From G051903925 sp051903925 (lineage in GTDB: Bacteria > Pseudomonadota > Alphaproteobacteria > Zavarziniales > Zavarziniaceae): DNA of 64,000 nucleotides. The position numbers and the translations under genes are program-made. Shown here piece by piece: positions 56,949-64,000 of the stretch; the stretch's first letter is position 1, and the number at the start of each line of letters is the position of its first letter. The notes under the pieces are model-generated. The model saw nothing but the letters and a program-made list of their open reading frames with translations, had not been told where the DNA came from and did no database searches. The stretch lies in NCBI RefSeq assembly GCF_051903925.1, contig NZ_CP173678.1, positions 1,674,001 through 1,738,000 of the forward strand, given 5' to 3'.

Positions 56949-59045
56949 TCAGTTTTGGATATAGGCACTGTCACCATAGTAGCTGCCGGCGCCGCCATAG
57001 GTGCCGATGCCGGCGTCCGGCTCGGCCATGGACAGGACGATGCCCCCCATGGGCACGCCCCCCTCAGCCAGGCGGCGATAGCCGGCCACGGCACCGGCGC
57101 GCGGCGTCTTCGACCAGGCCGCCAGGAACAGGCAATAGTCGACGTCGGTTCCCAGGATCTGGGCGTCGGCCACCACGTTGACCGGCGGGCTGTCGATCAC
57201 GATCAGGTCATACTTGTCGCGGACCGAGGCGATGAACTCCGCCAGCACGGGCCGGCGCAGCATTTCCTGGGGATCGCCCTTGGCCTGGCCCGCGGTGACC
57301 ACGTGCATGCCGGTGGCACCGTCGGTCGCATGGCGCAGCTCCGACAGGGGCGCGCCGGCCAGGATCGCGTTGAGCCCGGGGTCCAGGCTGAGGTTCAGAA
57401 GCGTGTGCACGCTGGGCCGGCGCAGGTCGGCATCGATCAGCAGCACCCGGCGCCCCGCCTTGGCGATGACGCGGCAGAGCGAGGTGGCAAGGACCGACTT
57501 GCCCTCGCCCGGCTGGGACGAGGTGACGAGCAGGACCAGCGCGCGCGCCGCGTCGCCTCCACCCTCGCCCTGGCCGGCGGTGCGGCGATCCTCGCGCAGG
57601 AGCAGGCTGGTATGCAGCGCGCGGCACGCCTCGGCATAGGCCGAGAACGGCTTCTCGACGACATAGTCCTGGGGCCGGTCCTTGAACGCGACGGCGCGGA
57701 TGCGCGGAACCACGGCGATCGGGCGCACGCCCAGCATGCGTTCGATCTCCGCCGCCGAGACGAAGCCGGCACGCAGCCGCTCGCGCCCGAACACCACGCC
57801 CAGGGCGATGATGATCGACCCGACGAAGGCGACGCTGAGCAGCACCATCGAATTGGGGAACGAGCGTTCGATCGGCACCAGGGCGCGCGACACGATCCAC
57901 GCATCCGGCCGCTCATAGGTGACCTGCTGCGTCTGCTTGAACCGGTCGATGAAGGTCTCGAACACGCCGCGCGTGGCCGCGGCCTCGCGCTCCAGGCTGC
58001 GCTGCCCGACCATCGCCCGGCTCAGCCGGTCCTGGTCGGCCTGCAGCAGGTCGAGCTCGGTTTCCAGCCCTGCGACGGAGGCATCGGCGATGGTCGATTC
58101 GTTGCGCAGTGCCGCCAGGATCGAATCGGCGGTGATCGCCCCGCCCGACGTGCGGGCACGGACCAGGAACTCCGTCCCGATCGCGCCAAAGACGGCGGCG
58201 GTACCGCGCTCGGCCACCTGCTCGGCGACGGCCAGCCGGGCGCGCGCCGTCTCGGCATCGGCCTTGGCCCGCGCCACCAGGCGCGAAACCTCCTGCACCT
58301 CGTCCGACAGGCGCTCGGCATTGCGGCCGCGCACCGTGCCATGCTCCATGCGATAGGCCTCGACCTTCAGGTCGGCCTCCTCCGCCGCCCGGCGCAGGTC
58401 GGCCGTGCGTTCGTTCAGCCAGTCGGTCGCCTGGCGCGTGGCCAGGTACTTCTGCTCCAGCTGCTGTTCCAGATAGGCCTCGGCCAGCGTGTTGGCGACA
58501 TGCGCCGCCAGGCCCGGGTGATCGGAGGTGAACGAGATCGAGATGGCGCGCGAGCGGCCGACCGTGGTGACACTCAGCCGGTCCTCGAACAGGTCGATGA
58601 CGGCGCCGCGGTACTCGGGATCGTCCATGCCTGCAGGCGTCGCCGATTCGCCGCCGAACAGGCGCGACCAGCCGCGGCCGCTGTCGGGCTGGAACTCCGG
58701 CACCTTGGTCAGGTCCAGCTTCTGCACGACGCGCTCCGCCAGTTCGGGCGCGCGCAGAACCTGGATCTCGCTCTCGACCGCCAGGGCGTCGGCGGTCACG
58801 TCGGACACCACGTTCTGGATGTCGATGATCTGGTTGCGCCGGGCGTCGACCATGACCACGGCGCTGGCGGTATAGAGCGGCGTCAGCTGGATCAGCACGA
58901 TGATCGCCAGCGTCATCACGGCGCCCACGATCGAGATCAGGATCCAGCGCTCGCGCCACAGGGTGGCCACGATCTCGCGCAGGTCGATGCCGGCCAGCGC
59001 CGCCTGGAAGCTGGATGGGGTGTCCGTTTCAGTGCCGCCGATCAT
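56949..59045 (-). CDS. Polysaccharide copolymerase with bacterial tyrosine kinase domain (GumC/Wzc)
   Basis: A 698-residue inner-membrane protein that sets chain length and controls export of exopolysaccharide. A Wzz domain starts after TM1 (WILISIVGAVMTLAIIVLIQL, about 33-53). A long coiled coil fills the periplasmic part, TM2 (MVLLSVAFVGSIIIALGVVF) lies near residue 400, and the cytoplasmic BY-kinase has Walker A SSQPGEGKS (Lys516), Walker A' LLIDADLRRPS and Walker B LIVIDSPP. The tyrosine cluster at the end (Tyr683, 689, 690, 695) is the autophosphorylation tail, as in Wzc. It is divergent from the LapG-like gene across a 214-bp promoter region. Confidence 0.93.
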   Translation of the reverse strand: MIGGTETDTPSSFQAALAGIDLREIVATLWRERWILISIVGAVMTLAIIVLIQLTPLYTASAVVMVDARRNQIIDIQNVVSDVTADALAVESEIQVLRAPELAERVVQKLDLTKVPEFQPDSGRGWSRLFGGESATPAGMDDPEYRGAVIDLFEDRLSVTTVGRSRAISISFTSDHPGLAAHVANTLAEAYLEQQLEQKYLATRQATDWLNERTADLRRAAEEADLKVEAYRMEHGTVRGRNAERLSDEVQEVSRLVARAKADAETARARLAVAEQVAERGTAAVFGAIGTEFLVRARTSGGAITADSILAALRNESTIADASVAGLETELDLLQADQDRLSRAMVGQRSLEREAAATRGVFETFIDRFKQTQQVTYERPDAWIVSRALVPIERSFPNSMVLLSVAFVGSIIIALGVVFGRERLRAGFVSAAEIERMLGVRPIAVVPRIRAVAFKDRPQDYVVEKPFSAYAEACRALHTSLLLREDRRTAGQGEGGGDAARALVLLVTSSQPGEGKSVLATSLCRVIAKAGRRVLLIDADLRRPSVHTLLNLSLDPGLNAILAGAPLSELRHATDGATGMHVVTAGQAKGDPQEMLRRPVLAEFIASVRDKYDLIVIDSPPVNVVADAQILGTDVDYCLFLAAWSKTPRAGAVAGYRRLAEGGVPMGGIVLSMAEPDAGIGTYGGAGSYYGDSAYIQN

Positions 59046-59259
59046 CGCGCCTTACTGGATCCCCGCATGCGTCGTACCAGCCAATGCACCGCCCCCGGAC
59101 GAATCTGCCCGGACCGATCAGTGCAACGGCGGCGACAATAAAACATCAACCCGTCAGGCCTACAACGACAGGGGTAAACGAGCGCTTGCCGCGCTAGGAT
59201 TAATCGGTTGGGCCGGCCCCCGCTTCCGCGGCCGGCCCCTGTTGCGAGGAGGAGGCAGG

Positions 59260-59895
59260 ATGAAGCGCGCCAGGTTCACGGCAGCGGTCGTGGTGCTGCT
59301 CTGGTGCTGTGCGATCGGCACCGCGGCCAGCGGGGCGCAGGCAGCCCCCCTGTTCGGCACGCGCGAGGTCGGCAATCCGAACATTGGCCGATTTCCCAAA
59401 TGGACGGATGTCCTGGCCCGCATCCAGCGCATGGACGCGGCCGAGAACTGTTCCGGGGGCGGATTTGGCGCCTGTCCCTTTGCGGAGTGGCAGGCCAAGA
59501 TCGCAGCCGTGCGCGGCCTGGCCCCGATGGAACAACTGGCCGCGGTGAACAGCTTCGCCAATCGCTGGACCTATGTGACGGACCGGGTCAACTACAACCT
59601 GGATGACTACTGGGCGACGCCACGCCAGTTCCTGTACAGGAATGGTGATTGCGAGGACTATGCCATCATCAAGTGGGCCACCCTCAGCGCGCTGGGCTTC
59701 GATCCCAATTCCATGCGGATCGTGGTCGTCAAGGACCAGAACCTGGGCGTGGACCATGCCATCCTGGCCGTGTACATGGGCCCAAAGATCTTCATCCTGG
59801 ACAATCAGGTCCGTCAGGTGGTCGACAGCACCTCCATCCGTCACTACAAGCCCATCTTCTCGGTGAACGAGGCCGGCTGGTGGATGCATTTCTGA
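59260..59895 (+). CDS. Transglutaminase-like cysteine proteinase (BTLCP/LapG-like)
   Basis: A 211-residue periplasmic protein of the BTLCP family (PF06035), which includes the biofilm protease LapG. A signal peptide (residues 1-28) is followed by the catalytic triad Cys131 (NGDCEDYAIIKW), His166 (DHAILAVY) and Asp181 (FILDNQ), with the conserved WATPRQFLYRNGDC lead. LapG cuts surface adhesins at di-alanine sites under c-di-GMP control via LapD. Neither a LapD nor a large RTX adhesin is in the window, so the target is open. ATG 59260 follows GGAGGAGGCAGG, a strong site. It reads with the two downstream exopolysaccharide genes. Confidence 0.9.
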   Translation: MKRARFTAAVVVLLWCCAIGTAASGAQAAPLFGTREVGNPNIGRFPKWTDVLARIQRMDAAENCSGGGFGACPFAEWQAKIAAVRGLAPMEQLAAVNSFANRWTYVTDRVNYNLDDYWATPRQFLYRNGDCEDYAIIKWATLSALGFDPNSMRIVVVKDQNLGVDHAILAVYMGPKIFILDNQVRQVVDSTSIRHYKPIFSVNEAGWWMHF

Positions 59896-61163
59896 GCAGC
59901 GTTGCTCCAGCCCCGGGGCATCCCCGCGCGGCGCGCGGCAGCGTGCAGGCGGGGCAGCCGGTGCTGGTCCTGGCGACCTGCGCGGTGCTCTATGGCCTGT
60001 GGCTCAACAGCTTCGGCCTGGTCAGCTTCGCCCTGGGCGGGGAGGAGCAGCTGGTGCGCGGTGTGGCGCTGCTGCTGGTGCTGGCGCCGATCGGCCTGCA
60101 GCTGGCGCTGCTGCACAATGGCCGCGTCCATGCCTCGGCCCTGGCCCTGTCGGCGCTGCTGATCCTGTCGGTCATGGCCAGTTTCCTGCCGACGCTGGAG
60201 GCGTCGCAGGCCCCGGCGCTGATCGTCTCGACCCTTGTCCTGTTCGCGGTGGCCCTGACGCTGGTCGCGGCCCCGGCCAGCCTGGTCGCCGACCTGCTGC
60301 GCGTGTTCGCCGTCGGTGGTGCGGCCCTACTGCTGCTGGTCGTCCTGTTCGGCGAATACCGCTGGGGCCGGCTGTTCGGCAACGACCAGCCCAATGCCTG
60401 GGCCCGCCTGGGCATGGCGGTTGCCTTTGCCACGCCGCTGGTGCGCCGGCGCTGGCTACGCCATGGCATCTTCGCCCTGTTGCTGGTGCTGATCTATGTC
60501 ACGCAGTCGCGGGCAACGACCCTGGCCCTGCTGGCGGGCTTTGGCGCCGCCTATTGCGCCTTCGACCTGCGCCGCCAGGGCGGCCGGCATTTCGTGATGG
60601 TCGCGGGCGCCGTCGCCCTGGCCCTGCCGGTGCTGCTGGTGTCGTGGGCGACGGTCGATTCCGGGATCCAGGCGATGCTGGCCGACCCGGACGTCAGCGG
60701 CCTGGTCAATCCGTATGACCCGGTGCGCGGCCTGGGCGCCCTGGACAATGGCTATGTCGGCCGCTTCACCCTGTGGGACAAGACGATCGCGATCTGGCAG
60801 AGCAGCCCGCTGTTCGGTGTGGGCTTCCGCCAGCACAGCGCTGTGCTGCAGGGCATGGTGGGCGAGACCGAACGCCTGATCTCGGCGCACAACGCCTACC
60901 TTGCGATGCTCGCGGACCAGGGTCTGGTCGGGCTGATCGTCTATCTCTCCCTGATCGCCCTCGCCCTGCGCGCAGGCCTGCGCCTGGGCGCGCGCTCGCA
61001 GCTGGGCCGCATCTGCTTCATGTACGTGGTCGGCTACGCCGTCCTGGGCGGGTTCGAACGCCTGACCATCAATGCCGGCAATGCCCTGTCCATCCTTTTC
61101 CTTGTTGCCGCGCTGACCCTGATCAGCGAAGGGGCCCGCGTCCGCTCGGCGCCGCCGGCATGA
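59880..61163 (+). CDS. O-antigen ligase / Wzy-type polymerase
   Basis: A 427-residue polytopic membrane protein with about 12 helices, second member of its superfamily in this locus. VLIYVTQSRATTLALLAGFGAAYCAF and the periplasmic loop DKTIAIWQSSPLFGVGFRQHSAVLQGMVGETERLISAHNAYLAMLADQGLVG with the conserved His are typical. The start is a GTG at 59880 overlapping the LapG-like gene by 16 bp, with GAGG 7 nt upstream; downstream starts would cut into the first helix. Likely polymerase of the exopolysaccharide. Confidence 0.84.
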   Translation: MDAFLSSVAPAPGHPRAARGSVQAGQPVLVLATCAVLYGLWLNSFGLVSFALGGEEQLVRGVALLLVLAPIGLQLALLHNGRVHASALALSALLILSVMASFLPTLEASQAPALIVSTLVLFAVALTLVAAPASLVADLLRVFAVGGAALLLLVVLFGEYRWGRLFGNDQPNAWARLGMAVAFATPLVRRRWLRHGIFALLLVLIYVTQSRATTLALLAGFGAAYCAFDLRRQGGRHFVMVAGAVALALPVLLVSWATVDSGIQAMLADPDVSGLVNPYDPVRGLGALDNGYVGRFTLWDKTIAIWQSSPLFGVGFRQHSAVLQGMVGETERLISAHNAYLAMLADQGLVGLIVYLSLIALALRAGLRLGARSQLGRICFMYVVGYAVLGGFERLTINAGNALSILFLVAALTLISEGARVRSAPPA

Positions 61164-61177
61164 TCCTGTGAGTGCGC

Positions 61178-62425
61178 ATGCCTGATCCGGCAAACCCGAC
61201 CCTTGCGCCCTTGCGCGTGCTGTGGCTGACGCGGGAGGAGCCCTTTCCGCCCAAGCGCGGCGACCTGTTCTATGCCGCGCACCTGATGACCCACTTGGCC
61301 GCGGCAGGCGCGCAAGTGACCGTGGTCACCCGCTCGGAACGCCTGGCGCCGGGGCAGGCGCCGCGCGTCGAGCAGGCCCACGGCGTGACCTGGCACCTGG
61401 TGCCCTTTGCCAACCGCTCGCGCGCGGCAAGCCTTGCCTCCAGCCTGCCCAGCGATCCCTATCGCATCTCCACCCCCGCCTTTCGCGCAGCGGTGCGCGG
61501 CGCCCTGGCCCAGGGCCCGTGGGACGCGATCGTCCTCAACCACGTGGTGATGGGCTGGGCGCTGGAGCTGGCCCGCACCGCGCCGGGGGCGGCCCTGGTC
61601 TATGTGTCGCACAACCACGAGATGTCGCTGCGCCCGGCGGTCGCCGCCGCCGCACAGCGCGGGCCGCTGTTCAAGCTGTTGATGAAGCTGGACGGGCAGA
61701 AGAACGCCGCGCTGGAGCGCCGCATGGTCCAGGCGGCCGACCTGGTCACCGCGATCACGGACGAGGACGCCGACCTCTACCGCGCCGACTTTCCGGCCAA
61801 GGCGGTGCAGGTGCTGCTGCCCGGCTATGCCGGCGACATGGTGGAGCAGCGCACCATCACGGCCGACGTGCCGCGCCAGGCTGTGCTGCTGGGCACGTTC
61901 GACTGGACGGCCAAGCAGCATGGACTGAGCACGCTGCTGGCTGCCGCGCACGAGCCGTTCACCCGCGCCGGGATCCGCCTGGACGTGATCGGCAAGCCGG
62001 TCGGAACCCTGTTCGAGACGCTGGCCGCGCGCCACCCGTTCGTCACTTTCTCGGGCTTCGTGCCCGACCTAGCGCCCCATTTTGCCCAGGCCCGGATCGG
62101 CATCATGCCCGATACGATCGGCGGCGGGTTCAAGCACAAGAGCCTGCAATACGTCATGCACCGTGTCGTGCTGGCGACGATCGCCAGCCAGGCGATGGGC
62201 CTGCCCCTGGCGGCGGGGCAGGACATGGTGGCCGCCGATACGCCGGCAGCGCTGGCCGAAGCGGTTGCGGCGACAATCGATGACCTGCCAAGCTTGAACG
62301 CGATGCAGGAGCGGGCCTTTGCCCGCTGCCGGGCGCAATTCGACTGGGCGGCGCGGGGGCGGCTGCTGCACCAGGCCATCGCCCAGGCCGTCGCCGCCCG
62401 CCATTGCCGTGTGAACGCTGCCTGA
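61178..62425 (+). CDS. Glycosyltransferase, GT-B fold (GT4-like)
   Basis: A 415-residue glycosyltransferase. The N-terminal acceptor domain begins PLRVLWLTREEPFPPKRGDLFYAAHLMTHLAAAGAQVTVVTRSE; the donor domain has LLGTFDWTAKQHGLSTLLAAA, FSGFVPDLAPHFAQARIGIMPDTIGGGFKHKSLQYVMHRVVLATIASQAMGL, where GGGFKHKSLQYV is the donor-binding site. It would add one sugar of the repeat unit on the cytosolic face. Start ATG 61178 (GTG 61172 is also in frame); neither has a good ribosome site, and coupling to the gene 14 bp upstream is probable. Confidence 0.86.
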   Translation: MPDPANPTLAPLRVLWLTREEPFPPKRGDLFYAAHLMTHLAAAGAQVTVVTRSERLAPGQAPRVEQAHGVTWHLVPFANRSRAASLASSLPSDPYRISTPAFRAAVRGALAQGPWDAIVLNHVVMGWALELARTAPGAALVYVSHNHEMSLRPAVAAAAQRGPLFKLLMKLDGQKNAALERRMVQAADLVTAITDEDADLYRADFPAKAVQVLLPGYAGDMVEQRTITADVPRQAVLLGTFDWTAKQHGLSTLLAAAHEPFTRAGIRLDVIGKPVGTLFETLAARHPFVTFSGFVPDLAPHFAQARIGIMPDTIGGGFKHKSLQYVMHRVVLATIASQAMGLPLAAGQDMVAADTPAALAEAVAATIDDLPSLNAMQERAFARCRAQFDWAARGRLLHQAIAQAVAARHCRVNAA

Positions 62426-62452
62426 AAGGGCGGCCATCAGGGGGGAAGCCGG

Positions 62453-64000
62453 ATGAGCGAGCGGGCAGCGACGAACCAGGCCGCGGGCATCCAGCCGGCG
62501 GTCATCGTCATCGCCATCCTGGTGACGGCGGTGATCGGCATCCTGGCCGCCATCAGCTTTGTCGGGGGCGAGGCCGACCGCGCCCGCGCCCAATGGCAGG
62601 TGGCGCTGGGCAGCGTCGCCGACGCGCAGGACCGCGCCGTGGAACGCTGGCTGCAGGAGCAGTTCGCGGTGATGCGCCGCCTGACCGACAACCAGGCGCT
62701 GCAGCTCTATGTCAGCCTGATCACCCAGCCGGAACCCGCCATGGAGGCGGAGCAGGAGGCGCAGCAGGGCTACCTGCAGCAATTGCTGGATGCCACCGCC
62801 GAGACGGCGGGCTTTGCCCAGGGAGGTGGCCCGCGCCTGCCCGATTCGAACAGCCGCCCGGCGGGGACCGGTGGCCTTGCCCTGCTCGACCGGACGGGCA
62901 AGGCGATCGTCGCGACCTCGGGCCTGCCGCCGCTGGACGATGCCGTGCAGCGCTTCCTGAACGACACGCCGCTGTCCAGGCCCGCCCTGATGGATGTGTT
63001 CGCGGCCGCCGACGGCACGCCGCTGATCGGCTTCGTGGCCCCGATCTATGGCGTCCAGGGCGACGGCAGTGACGCCTCGATCGTCGGCCGGGTGATGGGG
63101 ATCCGCCCGTTGGCCCCGGTCTTCGCGGAACTGGTGGAGCCCCCGGGCCAGCAGACCCAGACCTCCGAAAGCTATCTGGTACGGCCCAAGGGGGAGGGGT
63201 TCGAACTGCTGTCCCCGCTGCGCGACGGCTCGCAACCGCTGGCCAAGTCCCTGGCCGGCGGGGCCCAGGCCAATGCCGCAGCCTTTGCCGCGGCCAACCC
63301 CAACGGCTTTGACAGCCGCACCGACCACCAGGTCCGCGCGGTCCTGGTGACGGGCAGGCCCATCGCCGACACGTCCTGGACCCTGGTCCGCCAGGTGACC
63401 GAGGCGGAGGCCCTGGGCCCGGTGCGCGACCGGCTGCGCACGGTCCTGGTCGTGCTGATCCTGCTGGTGATCGGCGTGGTCGCGGCGATGCTGGCCTTGT
63501 GGCGGCATGGTGCCTCGCGCCGCTATGCCCAGCTTGCGCACGAGAACCGGGTGGCGGCCGACCGTTTTGCCGCGCTGAATTCGTTCCTCAGCCTGGTCAC
63601 GGACAGCCTGCCGGTGGAACTGCATTACCTGGACCGTGACAACCGTTACGTCTTCGGCAATCGGGCGACGGCCCGGGCCCTTGGCATCGCGCAGGAGGAT
63701 CTGCGCGGCAAGACGCTGGCCAGCGTCCTGGGGCCTGCGCGCGCCGCACCGATCGAGGCCGCCGCCGCCGGGGTGTTCGAGACCGGCATCCCGACCCAGG
63801 TCGAGCTGCGGACCGAGGTCAATGGCCACAAGCGGATCGAGACGGTGGAGGTCGTCGCCGTGAAGGGTGACGAGGTCCATGCGCCGGGCGTCCTGGTCGT
63901 GGTGGACGACGTCACCGCGCTGGAGGCGGAGCGCGAGCGGGCCGAGGCGGCCAGTACCCGCCTTGTAGGGGTGCTGACCGGCATCCTGGACGCGCGCGAC
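62453..64000 (+). CDS. Membrane sensor with extracytoplasmic domain and PAS domain, C-terminus cut
   Basis: The first 516 codons of a signal protein; the gene runs off the window. TM1 (PAVIVIAILVTAVIGILAAISFVGG, about 15-39), an extracytoplasmic double-Cache-like domain (about 40-325) and TM2 (VLVVLILLVIGVVAAMLALW, about 330-349) are followed by a PAS domain (about 370-480, SLPVELHYLDRDNRYVFGNRATARALG) and a helical linker ending LVGVLTGILDARD. This last stretch looks like the entry to an HD or HD-GYP phosphodiesterase domain, which would tie the locus to c-di-GMP, but a kinase or cyclase end cannot be excluded. ATG 62453 follows GGGGGGAAG. Confidence 0.8.
   Translation, partial: MSERAATNQAAGIQPAVIVIAILVTAVIGILAAISFVGGEADRARAQWQVALGSVADAQDRAVERWLQEQFAVMRRLTDNQALQLYVSLITQPEPAMEAEQEAQQGYLQQLLDATAETAGFAQGGGPRLPDSNSRPAGTGGLALLDRTGKAIVATSGLPPLDDAVQRFLNDTPLSRPALMDVFAAADGTPLIGFVAPIYGVQGDGSDASIVGRVMGIRPLAPVFAELVEPPGQQTQTSESYLVRPKGEGFELLSPLRDGSQPLAKSLAGGAQANAAAFAAANPNGFDSRTDHQVRAVLVTGRPIADTSWTLVRQVTEAEALGPVRDRLRTVLVVLILLVIGVVAAMLALWRHGASRRYAQLAHENRVAADRFAALNSFLSLVTDSLPVELHYLDRDNRYVFGNRATARALGIAQEDLRGKTLASVLGPARAAPIEAAAAGVFETGIPTQVELRTEVNGHKRIETVEVVAVKGDEVHAPGVLVVVDDVTALEAERERAEAASTRLVGVLTGILDARD

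Overview
The window is 64 kb of very GC-rich DNA, roughly 70% G+C by eye, from a flagellated, polysaccharide-producing alphaproteobacterium, most likely of the Rhodospirillales. The class call rests on four things seen here: a FliX gene divergent from flgI, with a sigma-54 promoter in front of flgI; a DksA that keeps only one of the four zinc cysteines, as alphaproteobacterial DksA does; a small RNA with the TTTCCTCCCT core of the alphaproteobacterial ar8 (MmgR/suhB) family; and an SDHAF4-type protein. It reads as chromosome: two tRNA genes, housekeeping enzymes, and no transposase, integrase, phage or CRISPR sequence.

Layout. 0-9 kb: a truncated TetR regulator divergent from a carotenoid-cleavage-type oxygenase with two matching operators; an N-acyl-D-amino-acid deacylase; tRNA-Val; N-formylglutamate amidohydrolase; two acetyltransferase-type genes, the second a large Pat-like acyl-CoA synthetase/GNAT fusion; the ar8 small RNA; tRNA-Thr. 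9-17 kb: a very large SLBB-repeat polysaccharide export protein, an SDR, dksA, and the flagellar set fliX / flgI-cheL-flbY. 17-23.6 kb: a sugar-nucleotide and sugar-modification cluster (DegT aminotransferase, GT-B-like protein, SpsF-like cytidylyltransferase, GNAT, Gfo/Idh dehydrogenase) directly behind the flagellar genes, probably for glycosylation of flagellin or another surface glycan. 23.6-26.5 kb: a Zn/Cd/Pb P-type ATPase with its MerR regulator. 26.5-38 kb: mixed metabolism and housekeeping (FAD-linked hydroxyacid dehydrogenase, zinc alcohol dehydrogenase, YbaK deacylase, SDHAF4-like factor, HtpX, RsmB-like methyltransferase, a possible nuclease-fold protein, a methyltransferase, an LLM monooxygenase with a cupin, an MFS carrier, a transglutaminase-like protein), with three copies of a palindromic intergenic repeat. 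38-44 kb: a complete dipeptide ABC transporter operon ending in a D-Ala-D-Ala dipeptidase. 44-46 kb: a MerR regulator and an AurF-like di-iron oxygenase. 46-64 kb: an exopolysaccharide locus (alginate-lyase-like protein, flippase, two Wzy/ligase-type membrane proteins, two glycosyltransferases, a Wzc/GumC copolymerase with BY-kinase, a Sel1-repeat lipoprotein, an aldo/keto reductase, a LapG-type cysteine protease, and a membrane PAS sensor cut by the window end).

How the genes work together. The exopolysaccharide locus holds most parts of a Wzx/Wzy-type pathway, but the only outer-membrane-export-like (SLBB) protein in the window is the large one at 9-13 kb. The most novel item is the secreted protein at 49.0-50.5 kb. 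It has four copies of an undescribed-looking domain of about 50 residues, each with one Cys-x9-Cys pair, and each copy is followed 8-16 residues later by a Pro-Ala-Ala-Gly tetrapeptide. That tetrapeptide resembles the di-alanine sites cut by LapG-type proteases, and such a protease is encoded 9 kb away in the same locus.
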